From positions 12,958,001 through 13,022,000 of the forward strand of contig NC_135772.1 of assembly GCF_028453695.1 (NCBI RefSeq): a DNA stretch of 64,000 nucleotides. The letters run 5' to 3'. The position numbers and the translations under genes were made by a program. The DNA comes from Augochlora pura. Its lineage: Eukaryota; Arthropoda; Insecta; Hymenoptera; Halictidae. Positions within the stretch are counted from its first letter, which is position 1. Every line of letters starts with the position of its first letter. Below the pieces are notes generated by a model. It searched no databases. It saw only the letters and a program-made list of their open reading frames with translations, and was not told where the DNA came from. Positions 25,601 to 39,959 of this stretch are shown here, piece by piece.

Positions 25601-28600
25601 TTTCTTCAACTGTCAGCTCGCGTGTGAAATTTCTACGATTTCAAAATCGTATGATTTCAACAGCCAATCGATAAGTTTATATACAAAGAGCGATTGCGCA
25701 AGAATTCGTAATCCGAATTTGCATTGTTGTTGAGAAAAGTTTCCAATCATCTCTTGAAATACTGCAACGTGAAACTCTACAGCTGCATGGAATTTGACGA
25801 CTGCGCTTAAATATTTGTTCTATTATTTCTAATTGTAAGAAATAAAATTATATAAGTAAATGTACATACTACATTTAAATTAAGAAGAAATAAATAATGT
25901 AAATAAGATTGAGACAACGCGTGTTTATGAAATTAATATGTAGATCGTATCGGAAAATTTGCATCAAGACATATTAGTTCGAAAAATGTTTACAAATCAT
26001 TAAAACACCATTTTATTATATAATTCTTGCTGTAAAAGGACGAGCACTTGTTCCATTTCGATAAATTCTACTGCTTGCGCTAGTTTTCACAAAACGGTCG
26101 TTTTCACCCCATTCTCGTTACTCCATAAATATAAAAATATAAAAATTTAATAAACAGAAGTTTCATTGTAACCGACGCGTACGTGTTGGATAATATCCCT
26201 TGCTACAAATTCTCGTTGTTGGAAGTCAAGGTTGCTCCGGTTTTGAAGGGTACGCTATGTTTCATCCGCACCAATGTTATAAAACGTTTATCGTTGAAAA
26301 TGTTGTAGGTATGCTACGCAGGCCGGATGGCCGTGTACTTAAGCCTGTCGTTAAACCATTACTTGGTAAAAGGGAGATCGCATTCTATGAGAGCTTAGAG
26401 GAATCCGAAGATCCTGTAATGATGCAGTTGAAGAATTACGTGCCAAAGTACTACGGCACGACAGAATTGCAAATATTTGGCAAACGTAAGGCACCAGAAG
26501 TAGCAAATTTCTACAATGATTTCATCAAAGCATGTCTTCTGTTCGCGCTACTTCCTGCATGGATTTTATAATTGTAGATGCTTACATAATTCTTGGTAAC
26601 GTTTAACGTTACCGTTACACGCGCAACATTTTCTAACATCGTGTTTTTGTGTGACATTCAAGGAGTAACATTCCTTACGTTGAAAGACATTATCGATGGT
26701 ATGGCCGAACCATGCGTGATGGATATAAAGATAGGTAGACGAACATGGGATCCACTGGCCACACCGCAAAAAAGGGCCACGGAAGAATTAAAGTATGCCG
26801 AGTCGAAGCGCACTTATGGATTTTGCATAACTGGATTTCAAGTCTATTGTCTCTCTTCAGGCCAGCTAAAAAAGTTTGGCAAACACTATGGCAAAACCCT
26901 TGATGCCAAGGGTGTTGTGGAAGGTATATTATACAGTTCAACTGTTTTATTATTTAGACTACGTATATACAATAATGTTATTTGAAATATAAGCGATCCC
27001 CAGGTAATACAACAGTGTCAGCACTCAGAGTCACGTGCTAACAAATAGCACAAGAAATGAGATTTGATCCGTGAAATTGCATTAGTTTGTTTTCATGGAT
27101 AAACTAGCTATAGTTACAGTCTATCAGGGTTGTTGTATTACGTGAGAGTTCTCGATTCAAATTAATTACAGGGTTACTTTTATAGACGTAACAAGTGAAA
27201 ATTAAGGAAAGAGTATTGTGATATTAAGTATAACGGTGTTGTCGTTTATAAGCAGTCACTAACAATATGGAACACTTTTGGAAAATTTACTCCATACAAT
27301 TTAGTAGTAGCCCTTATATTTTAAATTATAAGTTTTTTTTTTCATTGATACACTAATAGGAATATCTGTAAAAATGATTTGTAGTGAATGTTAACCAGTA
27401 TCTGTCTTTCTAAAGGAAATCTACACTTGTTCTTTTATTTATATTTATATTTATTTCTACTTTCCGATGTGTGTTCATTAGCAGCAAATTTTGTTACTAA
27501 GAAAGGAAAGGATATCTTAAAAATTGGAGGCAGGTTAAAACTTAGATATTAAAAGTTGTTCGAAACTTTGTATTATTTTTATTATTTATGTGTATAGAAT
27601 CGATTTTTCAAAGGTTGTCTCATATTTTTAGTGATATTTGTGTAGAAGTCGAATCTAAAAGGATGTCAGAAACTCTACGGGCGTATTCTACATTTTATAT
27701 TTAAGAGAAACGAAAAAAATGTAAGAACCTCGACGTTTTAAACAACATCTATAATACAGAAAACAAATTTTCTCTTAAATTTGGCATGGCCATATCGAAG
27801 TCACTTTATATTTTTTTGCAATATTTGTGATCCGCGAAAATTCGGAAAAGATATATTTGTATTTGATAACTTAATTCACAGTGATATTTAAAATAACCAT
27901 TTTTAAAGTCGCTATTTTTATGATTAAATCTTCCAGTTCCGTTATCTTCCTCTGTTTCAATTTTTTAAAATATTCATAACTTAATTACGTAGTTCCCGTA
28001 GACTGAACATTGAAGGATATCAGTTTGACACAGTGGCGCACAACATTAATTAAGTTCTATAACTTTTAATTTCTTCGAGACAGTACATAAAGAACACATT
28101 TCACTAAAAAAGAAAGAAAAAAATATAAAGTGACGTTGGTACTATCTTACGAAATTTCGGAGGAAACGATTGCATGCTAAGTTTAGTTGGCATTAAAATG
28201 TACACGTCAATAGAGTTCCGCTGAAATTTATTTAAATGTTTTATTCGCTAATGAAAGGTCACAAAAATGAAGTGCATAAATTCACAATAGAAAATTCATA
28301 TACATGACGAGCTAATTGGACTTAGATTAAATGAAGTTTTTGAAACCAGTTAAGCTCTCGTTTAATTGCTTTCAAAGAAACAACGTTTCATGCAGTTTTA
28401 ATTTTGTACCCTGACCAGGTTATTGTTGAGAAAATGCATTCTCAGTTTCTTTATTTTATTGTTTGCAGAAACACTAGAAGGTTTTTATTTCAAAGAATAT
28501 CGAAAACATAAATAAAATGATGAAAATTTATTTTCCGTTCTATACAGGGTGTTTCAATAAAAAAGAAAACTATTTGTGTGTTACAACCGCCATCGATAAT

Positions 28601-31150
28601 GAAAAATTAATTTCAATTTTTTGTATAACTGTACTTCTGCTTATGGTGGAGAGTCGAGGTGGAGGGTTGAAACTTTGCATGAAACATTTTTAACTCTTTT
28701 ATGCAGGCTACGGCTCCATAAAGAATAAATTTATTCATCAGCTCTACATATTTATTTCCACAGTTTCAGAAATAGTGAAAGTAAACATTTTTAGTGGCTC
28801 ACACTACATATTGGCCAACATTTTTGAAACCTTTCATTAATTTTTAGTACAATTATGTTACGTGGCTTTCGTTTTAACTCGCAACTGACATTTTGCAATA
28901 TAGCCACCGAATCATAAGAAATCGATGCAATTATAACAATGAAATAAGCACAGATTGATCTGGAACGATTTTTAAAAGGGTCCAAACTTAGAAGAATTTT
29001 TCGGGTATTTATATCTAGACATAATACAAAATGCTTCTCTAAGAATTCGATAGTTACGTAAGCATAATTGTCTTGCCGATACATCGTTTATTTAAGGTAC
29101 GAATGCATAGTACTGTTCACAATTATTTAAATGGTTTCAAAGAATCCATATCGTCGACTGTAAAAAAACGTTTGAAATTTGTCCTTCTAGTTTTACTAAT
29201 GCTTCTTGTTAGCCACCTCATTGCATACTACTAGTAATTCCTTTGCTTATTTTCCTCATTGGAAGTATAGTTCTTTTTCTTGGTTTTCAAGTCACTCTAA
29301 TTTAACCTTCGAGCAGTCACTCATGGTTTTGTAACATTATCGTACTTTTCTCGTATCTTTTGCGGCAGGTAATTCATGTTTTATCTGATTAACAGACGCC
29401 TAATCTTCCAGCTAAATATACATCGAACATAAGTCTTAAGAAACTGAAGTCAAATAGATATATCTTTATTCGTTTAATAATTATAATAAGCTGGGTCCAC
29501 TGAATTATCGATCATGATATAACAGAGATAAAAATGTAGCAAATTAGGTGTCTCGATCTCTTATTTTGCTTAGACTTTTACTAGTATTATTATTGAACTA
29601 AAATCGATAATTAAGAGGAATATGAAAAACACAAGCAGCGATAAACGATTTTATGAAATCTCTTTAAATGAGAAATATGATTTTCTGATTTCAGTTGTGA
29701 TGATACCAATCATGCTTTAGTGGCAAGGTCAGTCTTCCCAAGGTATCGGATGTCACTGATGTTTTATTAATCCATGAATTTTGGTGTTAGAGGTCACGTC
29801 AAGATCATGTTATTGATATCTACAAATACAAATCGATGCTATAGAAAAGGGAAAAGTTTACATACCGACAAAAAAAAACATCGGTGACTTAACCCTTCGC
29901 ACTCGAGTGACTACTCTGCGGGGTCTTTAAAGTTCTCGTAATACGTTTGAAAATTATTTGTATAGATATCGCCAAAGCTTAGATTTCAAAAATTGTTGAA
30001 AGTGTAACTGTTATATGAGTCACGAGACTCAGTTTCATATGCATAGAATAAATTTTGTTTTACAAAATGGAAATACTATAAGCAGAAAGGTTATTTTAGA
30101 TTTGCAGTTGAAATGGCATCGAGTGCAAAGGATTAATAGCTAGGGGAAAACGACCTTGGTCCAAATCGGCAATGCTAATCGGAATGCAAGAATAACTATA
30201 TCTAGTCGTAAAAGTACAATTATAATCATTAAAATCAATCGTAGTAATACCATTGAGTAAAGTGATTCCTGCTATTAGCGACATTTGCATTTACTTCCGC
30301 AAATCAGAGGCTAATATAAAGCCTCTGTCGTCCGAATAATTCTGAACAGTACCATGCATGGGAAATGAACCTCCAGAACACCACACATAATTTGTCTTGA
30401 TCAAGTACATCGAACAGTCCCTTTTTTTCCTGCGCAGCGCTGAAATTGTTCCTGAACATAAGCCCAGAAAGACCGCCCTGCCGTCAATTGATCGTGCAGC
30501 TTCTCTCTTTCCTGTGGAAGATCTTACTATTCTTTCGTACCCAGCGGTTGTTCCGCTTTTATTCTAGTTCTCTATTGGTGGCATACGACGCAAAAAAACT
30601 GCGGCATTACTTACACCCAAATAACCTGAGCATCGATAGATCGGCCGCTCACGTAGACAATTCGTTCTCCATTGGGAGCAATCACGCGATCGCGACGAAT
30701 GTGTTCAAAGATGGGACCGAGGCTAGTCGCGAGCCCGGGACGAGTATCGTCGAAACAGATAGAAGCCAGAAGACCGAGAGGGTACACTACATCAAACGGA
30801 GTATCAGTTTGAGTACCGATTGCGAGTCTACGGGTAAAGAAAGTTCTATGGACATAAGCGAATCCGGCAGTTCCGATTTTAGAGCGGACAAGCTCTGTCG
30901 GACGCACTCCTACGGGCACAATTATGAGGACGACATCATCCAGGTGAAGAAGGATTACGACGCCTTGCTCACCGAGCTCAACAGCTCTTCAGACGAGAAG
31001 TTGAATTGGGTTCGGATCAACATGATCGATTTCACGCACGTCTTCCCGACCGAGGATCGGAACACGCTCGATGTAAACTATCTGGAGGGCATCGAGAACT
31101 TGATCAAGCTCATCGAAATGTTCTTGACACCTAAGGACAGCGCCGCATAA
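19619..31150 (+). CDS. Ipk2: inositol polyphosphate multikinase (IPMK/Ipk2)
   Basis: Kinase that phosphorylates IP3 and IP4 towards IP5, feeding inositol pyrophosphate synthesis; it also acts in the nucleus. Four coding exons: 19619-19784, 26309-26485, 26663-26923 and 30438-31150, all phase 1 junctions with GT-AG ends, total 438 residues. Landmarks: QVAGHPSNDKRRTIG (42-56, spanning into exon 2), LRRPDGRVLKP, KYYGT, the catalytic PCVMDIKIG (131-139, PxxxDxKxG signature), SSSLLVAYD (244-252) and MIDFTHVFP (397-405, metal-binding IDF). The form PCVMDIKIG and the overall layout favour IPMK over IP6K or IP3 3-kinase. Residues about 253-375 are a charged, Ser-rich insertion between SSLL and IDF, as in other animal IPMKs. 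The N-terminal 40 residues are poorly conserved in the family. No defect seen. Confidence 0.93.
19785..26308 (+). other. IPMK intron 1
   Basis: A 6.5-kb AT-rich intron. It contains a TA/TG microsatellite (about 23718-23776) and a probable transposon remnant at 24270-24611. No nested gene was recognised on either strand. Confidence 0.7.
24270..24611. mobile_element. degenerate transposon remnant (acagggtgt-type)
   Basis: The block opens with tatagggtgtacagaaaatc and contains phrases common in degraded insect repeats (ccgtttccgagaaaatcgag). It differs in texture from the surrounding intron. Family not assigned, and the boundaries are approximate. Confidence 0.3.
26924..30437 (+). other. IPMK intron 3 with transposon remnants
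   Basis: A 3.5-kb intron between catalytic exons. It contains a second gggtgt-type fragment starting near 28543 (tacagggtgtttcaataaa) and a complete TTAA-flanked MITE at 29889-30136, listed separately. No nested gene recognised. Confidence 0.6.
29889..30136. mobile_element. piggyBac-like MITE, copy 1
   Basis: A 248-bp element, including both TTAA ends, with terminal inverted repeats TTAACCCTTCGCACTCGAGT on the left and cgagtgcaaaggattaa on the right. TTAA at both ends and CCC-type termini are hallmarks of piggyBac insertions. It holds no transposase frame, so it is non-autonomous. A diverged copy sits at 41271-41510. Shared internal phrases include atgagtcac, actataagc and ttattttagattta. 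Confidence 0.7.
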
Positions 31151-32290
31151 TCCTGTTACTGTAACGTAGAGTCTACGTCCGTAGACCGTCGTCGTTACAG
31201 GCTCTGTTCTTTTCTTTACTTTCTCTTGGAATTGCAACAGGAGGTGTTACAAAACTGTATTTTATTTTCTGTAATTAAATTAGGTCGTTTTTTTAGAGAG
31301 CCGGTTAGAACCGCAGACAGGTGTGATACGTGTTAATGTCCATCGTTGCCGCGCGAGTGGAATCGCGAACACGAGGCGGAAGCTCTCTGTTCTATCCTGT
31401 TCGACAAGTATTTGGGCAGATGCTTGTCAACGTTTCGTCGGGCTTCCGCGGACAATATCCGGTACCTGAAATTAGCACGACACAACGACACACCTACCCG
31501 CGTCAACCAAGCGTTAACCGTTTCGTACCAGATGCAACATCTGTGTTACGCTTACGTTCCTTCGATGTACCTTATTTGTCGCGGTTTTCCGCATTATTTT
31601 ACTTTGGCGGCCAGTGTCATGTATGCGTGATCTTCGTTCGCACCTCTTACCAGCGTTCTGCGTCGGCACATTTTCACTCCTTCACAAGTGTTCGCGGAGC
31701 ACGCACGTCGACTTTCATTGTAAATACTCATACAACGGCATTGGACTTACCGATCGTTTTACTAGTTTCAAAACGTCAAGTATACGTGTCCCAGTAGCTT
31801 TACCAGATAAAGAACAGTGTTTCCAGCGATTGGCGGCGGCATGCTAAAGGATTTCCTGTGAAAAGTAGCCCGGCCGTCAAAGTGCTAATGTCTACACGAT
31901 CACCGGTTTTTGATTTGAGCGAACATTAACACTAAATCTACCGAACGCTAAAACCGACTGGTTTATAATTACTTTAAAAAAATAACAAATATTCCTTCGT
32001 TTAGGAATTTGTTTTAACATATGTCCAAAATGATAAATTTATTGAATACTTGCCTATGAATAATCTAAATCATTAGAATATAAGGAAATGTGAAATCTGC
32101 CATCTCGATCGGCACGGTAAGATTAGTGTTAACAAAACCTCCATGTTTGTTGTTAGCTCGACAACTTCCGTAGACGATTGTGCGGACTGTTTCCTATGTT
32201 ACGGTCGTGCAAGTAAGGTTTTATCATCGCATATACCAAACATAAAAATTATTATGTTAATATAATGCAAGAAATAAAAGAGTTATGTAA
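31151..32290 (+). other. probable IPMK 3' untranslated region
   Basis: After the IPMK stop there is an ATTAAA at 31274-31279 and a canonical AATAAA at 32273-32278, so short and long 3' ends are possible. The region 31330-31860 is GC-richer, with overlapping open frames on the plus strand that resemble no protein. A TTAA-flanked element lies inside the longer form (31926-32132). Confidence 0.45.
31926..32132. mobile_element. TTAA-flanked MITE, second family
   Basis: A 207-bp element whose left end reads TTAACACTAAATCTACCG and whose right end is the near-perfect inverted copy cggtaagattagtgttaa. TTAA occurs at both edges, consistent with a piggyBac-type target duplication. The ends differ from those of the 29889 and 41271 elements, so this is a separate family. 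No coding frame. Confidence 0.65.
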
Positions 32291-35200
32291 AACGATATAG
32301 TTTCATTCACATCCCAGTGCAGCTAAACGAAAATAAGAGTTAACAGATTTCTTTCATTTGTAGAATATCAGAAGAACATCTAAAATATTTGCAGCATATT
32401 TAATATGATATTTGGCTAAATATTAAATATATTAAACCATTCAGTGACCATTAAAATGAGAAAGTCTAGTATAAAATGATTGCAAATATTAGAAGTTGAT
32501 TTACAAATGTATCTTACCATCGGCGTAACCACTGTTTTTATGTGAAATTTAAGTTCTCATATATTTTAAAAACTGTTATAGGAATAATAACTGTATTTTG
32601 CATAGTGTAGGCTTGGAATATACGAGGAATACTCTGCTGAATCGATAGGTACGATAAAAGCAAGAAGTAAGGTGAAATATGAAGAATAAAGGTAATGGGG
32701 ATGCTGGCAAAATCGAACTTGAAGTCGAGCAAAAAATTTAATAAGCGTGATACATGTATCCGCCGTTTCAGGAACATTAACGAAACAAGTTGTATTTCTT
32801 GATGTGGCTCTGTATCTTTTTTCCGCAACAAGCCAATGGACCATTTCGAGGACAGCTATCGACGCTTGATCAAAACGGTCAGCCTTGTAATTACCGCGAT
32901 CCAATTTCACAAGAATTGCACGCGCATGTTCCCTAAGGAATCGACGCTTAATTTAATAAACGATCGATTTATGGGTTACACAATATTACGTCGATACTAG
33001 TACCATCAATTTTCTTGCGCGTGTAACGAGCATATGCTTCACATGCGCGGATATGAATTCATTGGAGATGTTGCAATTACGAAATTTCGAGAGACAGTAT
33101 TTCTTTTTATCTTCAATGTGAAGAGAATTTACTGATATAGAGCAGAAAAGATCAAAGTCCAATAAATCCTAAAATATTGCATTTTAATATTAAAAGAGCA
33201 AAAGTTAAGTCGTTACTGCTGAACATCATTTGCATACTTTATTGGAAATTAAATAAATGTAATAAAAGCCATGACGTTACTTAAAGTAATTGATTTAAGA
33301 GCAAGCAATTTTCAACAATGCAAATTATATTTTTGCATATAAGCAAAATGTGGCAGTATTTCATTTATTTAAGGACAACTAATTTGGTATATTTTCTTCG
33401 TCGACAACAAAATAACTCGCTTGGTTCTGTAACGACGGATAAGAAATTTGTTCGATTAAGTACTTCTTGCCAAGGATACGCTGGTTTTTTGTACAGTCGA
33501 CATTGGCCTCTTTATGTTTCGTGTTGCACTGCAACAGCTTACTTTCTTCTACAGTTTCTTGCCAACAATTTACAGGCCATGGTATAATATCGCCAAAAAG
33601 TGCCCCACATAAAAGCCAGGAACTCGGAATGAAATATTTTCTTCTGACTGAACGATTTAAACGGATTTATTTAGGATACATGGAATTATTTTCAATGTAA
33701 AATAATTGCAATTTTGTGGGCAAGAGTATTTCATTGAAGAAAAGTAAGGATAATGAACATGAATCACTAAAAGACGAAGTGCTGGAAGTATGAAAAATGA
33801 CATTGGATGATATTTAATTGAAAAAATTGTATTGGCTGTAGAATGTTTACAACAAGGACCAATGAAAATCACATTCTTATAAGTGATTTTCAACAAACGC
33901 GTTTTTTTTTATATGCAAAACACCGGTGTTATAACGATGGTGAACAGAAAACTTCTGTCAGTAAGTTTATTATAATCAATTATAATTTTCTTCAGTATAA
34001 TAGGCTAATGTAATAAATAAAGTTCAAATAAATGTTAATCAGACGCAGTATGTTACACGCAAACCTCGAGTACATTTCAAATACAACATTGACCCCAGAT
34101 AATACACGCACAGATATAATCCAGTTTTAACACTTTTTTATTTACGTCCATTTATATATTTACAAACTCGAAAAAAAACCGATCCGAAATTCTCGAATGT
34201 GGAATAGAACACTTTCGTATTCGTTTTAGGAGATTCGTTGCAACGATCGTCGGGAACAAAGCCAACTTGTCGAGTCGGCTTTATCGTTGCTTCTTCGAAT
34301 TTCAATTAAGATCACGTGGACTTATATAGTGTAATCGAGAAATCAGAGGAAATCCTTACATTGTGCTGTTGCAAAACATCTCCGTTGCATTACGTATTAG
34401 TATAACACCGCTTCTCATTCGATTTATCTCTTTATGCCCTGAATCATGCCACTTTCTTGTCTTCATTTCCACGCGGTATTTATTACAGATTTTTCAAACG
34501 AGACACGATCGAATTAAATGTAAACATCTTTTACGTTTATACTTAACGTATAACGCTTATACTTTTTAAAGCGTTTAAAAGTAGCTATTCAAATTTATAA
34601 TAAGTATATTTGGCCTGTAGCAGCAGTATAAATGAAAGTAGTATAATTGAGAACATCTTCAGGACATAAAGGATTATCGTACGGTCACATTAGCGTTTTT
34701 ATAACAGACGTTGCATCGACTGCCGTAACGTTTGATAATGTTGCAACCGATACGTCGGATGGCAAAGGTTACAACGTCCATACTTACATCTATCGACATA
34801 GTCATTCTTATATTTTACGTATCTGGCTGGGAGTGGCTACACGAACGTTGAATTCGGTCCAATTTTTCACGAATCTTCATTCCATTTTCGATAAAGCGCA
34901 TATAGTTAATAATAAACTGATAGTAAACAAAATGTATGTTTGTCTACTGAGTTATCAAATTAATTTTCGAACGTCTGCAGATTTCTTCGCATTTTTACGT
35001 GACAAACGTAATCGATAATTGTTCTATAAATGTTCGATAATTTACTTTCTAAGATGATGATAATTTCAGCAACTCAGCGTTGACTGTAAAATGCAAACAA
35101 CATCGTAGACTTAGGCAACTTCTTTATAGTGCAACATTCCTATATAAACAATGGTTTCTTTTCAACATAGAGGGGAGCATAAAAATTCAACTTTGTAACA

Positions 35201-38200
35201 ATATAAAATCCATTTGACGCTAAAAGTGTCAAACGAGTTGAAAGATATTTGCAGAATGAGATGCGTATTATACAAATGTATAATTACATTTTTATCATGT
35301 TCACGATTAACATCATGTTTACGTTTAACAATTCTTCATATATTCAACGAACACGTTATTTACAATTAGGAAAACAAATGGACGTAAAGAGTATTTTATT
35401 AGTGGTGGAAATTCAACTGTATTATCCGCGTTAGTTCTGTTTTCCGTAACGCGAGCTGACACGAGAACTTCTAGAAACAACTCCGTGTAATAAGGAAGTT
35501 ACCTGTACAAAAAATTGCTATTTCGCCACAATCAATCTTCATCGTACAGACATCTATTATTTATTCATTTGGGAGAGAAATAAGGGATGACAAAACCAAC
35601 GTTCGTGCAACACCAGCCGCAAGCTTCATCAAAACGATCTTCATGGCGACGATGCTCATTACTTCAACGTTTCCGCGACCGTAATTTGACAAGTGATATT
35701 TATCAGATTTTAAATTAGTTTTGAAACATCAATCTTTGACGGTTACAATCCTCGATAACGGTCTATGAGATCCATGGAAGAATGTATAAGAGCCATTTAC
35801 GTGAAAAATGTTAGATCGCTGGAGAAAATGGCGTAGAAACTCCCAAACAGCTCTGAAAACGAATATAATTAACTTTCTTTTTTATATCGTAATCTAATCA
35901 AAGAATCAATTTGCTTGTTAAGCTTAAAGTGTAAACTGTATTAAACCGAAAAGTCGAGTAGAAATAATTGTATTATTCTATACAAGTTCCAAACATTATA
36001 AACGAATGAATTCGTAATATACAGTTCTTTCATTGAAGAGGTTTTATTATCGAAGAAAGTTAACAATACTCGTTTGTAAAACCGTGTGTAACAAACATTA
36101 GAGGCACTCGGGGTGGTTCTGAACCATAGTCGTTACGTTTCTCAGGAGATCAAGTCGTACGATTTCCAACCGTTGTTTCAAAACTAATTTCATATCCGGC
36201 GATGTTCTTTGCAAGGAGCGGAAGTCGAAACACAATTTTGGGCGCGATTCTGGTAGAAAAGAGGCCGTTTAGATACCAGGTTAGGGCGTTACGCGATTAC
36301 AAAGCGAGTTTCGAGTTCCATTCTAAAACAATTGGCACGAATCAGCGAACTAACAGCGTAGATCGTTCGTCTTCAGGTTCGCGTTTACATCGGCAGACGT
36401 GGCTAAGCCAAACTCGGGTCTTTTCCGGCAGTTATTTACGGGTAACATCAGCAGGATGGTTAGACTGCAGATCTATGTGCATTATAAAAACGATCCGCGT
36501 CGAAAGTATAGCCTAAAAAGTAACTAGAAACACATCGTTCTGAAATTCTTCAAAACTTCCTCTGCTGTTTCAAAATCACGGAACTCCCATAAATGCGTAA
36601 AATCCGCAGTCTAGTATAATTACGGTTACCTCGTCGGCAATGTTACTTTCTTCACTGTTTCACAGTTATGTTTCTTTCTTTTAGGTCGACGACGTTATAT
36701 GTATAATATATTTATATATGCAGGTGTGTGTGTTTCTGTGTATAATATATAAATACAGCACGCGTTCATTATATACAGGCTCCATCAGTGCATTCTGTTT
36801 CGTTTTCATTCTCACTCTTACTTGTTCACATACATTGTCTTCTTTTTCCCTCCCCTCGGCTTCCTCTTCATCGCGTTCAACACGATGCGCGGGAGAAAGT
36901 CCAGACTGCACGCTTGTTTCGCGGTTTATTTGTCTACGCGTATAAAGCTTGCGGGAGGAATTGTCGAGCTTCTGCCGAATCCGTCGAAGTCAATCTCTCT
37001 CTTTCTCACCCTCTCTCTCTCTCTCGTTTTCATTTTATTTCTCGGTTTAATTCGAAGAAACTTTTCCACCGTGGATTATTCTCGATTGCACCGCTTTTGC
37101 GAAACTTCCGCGATAATGCAGGCAAAATGCGGTGAAAATAATTCGTCGAGTTAGTTCCTTAACCCCTTGCATTATAAGAACGAATCGGATTCGCGATGAA
37201 GACGTCGTATCTAATTTAATAAATATACGTGTTATTAATTGTTGTTCTAAATCGAAGCAAAATTTGAGTCTTCTCTTGGCGAAGATATACAAGAACAATA
37301 ATCAAAGAATCTTACTGTAATTAGTACGAATGGATATTATCAAGAAGATTGTTGACATCACGTTTCAACAGAATGTTTGTCGACTTATTCTAACTAGTAT
37401 TTAAGCAAGTTTCAACATTGTTTCGATAGGCTTACATTTAAGAAGAAAGAGGAAGTTTCTCGTTCGCGAATTAACAAGAATTGTTCATCGTTGCTTACGA
37501 TTTCAAGAGTCTGTTACAATTATTGTTTCTTGGTAAGAGTCAGAAATGAATGCTTTTATGCTTGAACAAGTTGCTTAGACCCGAGGTTATGTCAAGTTCA
37601 TGTGTCCTCTTCGATGTCTTTTTAAATATATAACATACTCGACTAATTTTGGTAATACTGTATCATAATTCGTATATGTTTCTGTTTTATGTGTACTTAA
37701 GTAACGTTTCATAATCATGCGTCAAATTCTCCAGTAGAACAATGAATTTTGTTTATAAGTAGTAATATCGGTAGTAAAGTTTTACGTAAGCATACGTAAT
37801 ACGTAAAAACGTGTAAATCAATTTAAGGTTTTTAAGTACATCTACGCCCGCGCGGTAAAAGTCTGCTCGAGTGAATGTTTACATTAAACGGTAAAAGGTA
37901 TTTACTGAAGTCGTTTAAGGCAATTTGGACTGTGTGAACAACGTTCTGTATCGAGTATTATGGTCAAGTAAATCGTGTCGTACGAATATGGCTCTGTAAA
38001 CCACTTTTCTAAAGACACGACTGCTTTTATGCAGGTTAAATTTAGCAAGACTTGTTTCCTTATTTTTCAGAGTTCTCTTTCGTCTCGAATCTACAAAATG
38101 GCTTTCAAGTCTTACGCGTATGGGCACTACTTACGATTAGGTGTTATCAATCTATCAAATTGAAGCTGCTACTTAAAATTTATTGTAAGAATTATGCTAC

Positions 38201-39900
38201 AGTGACGTTAACAGAAACAACAATAAATCTTTCTATATTAACATTCTGTTTTAATTTTCTGTTTTAACAATTCGCTTACTATTTAATCAATCCTGTATTT
38301 GCTGAATAATCCAACTGGTTTAAAGAATTAATAAATAATAATTATTAAACAGAAGTAACAAATAACTAAATACCTACAGATCTAGTTAAAGCAATAGAAG
38401 TATTGCGATAAATGTTCTAAAAGAGGACAGGAGAAATTCTCATATCTGAAAGTTTATTTTTGTAATATACCGATACCAAAACATTCTATAATCAATCAAT
38501 TTTATTCGGTTTCTCTATTAGGCGATAATATGTCCAAATAAATGAAATGATTAGTTAATAGAACGTTTGGATGCCAGAATATTGTAAAAATAAGAGTGTT
38601 CGAATAAGGGGGCCTCAACTGTGCTTCATTAGCCGAATTGTTGATGCAATGAACAAGTAATTCAATACATCGGCGAGTTGTAACTGAAACGTGAAGAACT
38701 GCTCGTTTCATCACGGAGTTATTTAACGTCGCGACTCGACTAGTTATTAAGATCCGTTATTAAAACACAAAAGGTTAAACAGTAACAACTCGAATCAATT
38801 GACCGTTTGTTCGTTAAAACGAGGATGTAGCCACTTCTCTCAGCTGTTGGCTGGAATATTTCTCAAACGGATGCCCGTGGAAAGTATTTGTTTCTATTAA
38901 TCGAACCTCATCACGAGCAACTTGTTTCTCATTATCGTTTGGAAAGGAATAAACACGGGGGGCGTAATTGCACGTACCTTGTCTTGTGCGAATACTTGCA
39001 CGTGAATCAAGCTTTACTTTTACTTTTACTATGGTCACATACACGTAACGATTACTAAAGCAAAACCGTTTGTAAAAGTTTGCTAAACCTGTGCTCGTTA
39101 ATTTTTACAATGCTGTCTGTGTTATTATACATGTAAGTTCCTAGTAATTAAAATTAATAGGGAATAATCAAACGATAAAATTGTAATATAAGATTCCTTT
39201 ATAAACAAATGCTCTTCACTTTACAGCTGCGAATTTTGCAGAAACAAACAGGAACAGAAACTATAACCAAAAATTAATTTTAGCTAGCTGAAAGCGACTT
39301 CTCGACTTTTAAACTATATTTTCCAGAAAGAATAATTTAATGGTAGAATGACTTGGACCCACTATAAGTTATATCATCTAGCATTTACATCAAATCGTGT
39401 GGTTTGAAGACGATTGAAATTCTTCCAAATCGGTTTTATAAGAGATGAGAAATAAGGAAATTGTTTGTTGTCAAGTCCGATGTTGAAAAGATTTTTAATC
39501 CTTTAATATACAGTTTTCGTTGCATTTCGAGATGCATTCCAAGAACATCAACAATGCAAAAAGACCATTGGCAAACGATGATTTATACAACTTGGGCCGG
39601 AGTCACACGAGCGTCGAGAAAACGAACGTTAATCGTCTTTTTCTTGTTTTCGTTTGTTAAAAACAAGGTCGAATTTTCGTATTTTTCCATTGGTAAAGGA
39701 AGCGAAGACGACCAGCGTCCGTTGATTTTGATGCTCGTGTGATTCCTCCCTTGCGCGGCAACAGGCTATCACGATCGGGCGCAATTTATTTTCTTCCCTT
39801 CTGTATACCGCGAACACGCTTCTGCGAGCGATCAAATATTTGCGAGCGACAGCGTTGCACACGTTTTGAACCGCGCGTGCGGCATGCATCCGGCGTTGCA
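32291..39900. other. intergenic AT-rich DNA, nothing recognised
   Basis: Short open frames occur on both strands but none has recognisable motifs or a splice-phase chain. It includes a CT-rich tract at 36992-37025 and a single ttaaccccttgcattat terminus at 37159, probably one end of a decayed TTAA-type element. Confidence 0.5.
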
Positions 39901-39959
39901 CCGTGATTACGGTAATACGAGAAACATTGAATTAGGCCTGAAATTTGTACGATTTACGC

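Noticed and set aside
26200..26308. Upstream extension of IPMK exon 2 as a translation start (frame beginning at 26200)
   Set aside because: The acceptor tgttgtag at 26301-26308 splices in phase to the exon at 19619-19784, which carries the conserved QVAGH motif, so the upstream part is intron.
31330..31797. 155-codon plus frame after the IPMK stop
   Set aside because: It has overlapping open frames of similar length, no family motifs and a position in the probable 3' UTR.
34647..35018. 123-codon plus frame
   Set aside because: It begins at a TTG codon and has no ATG context, codon bias or family resemblance.
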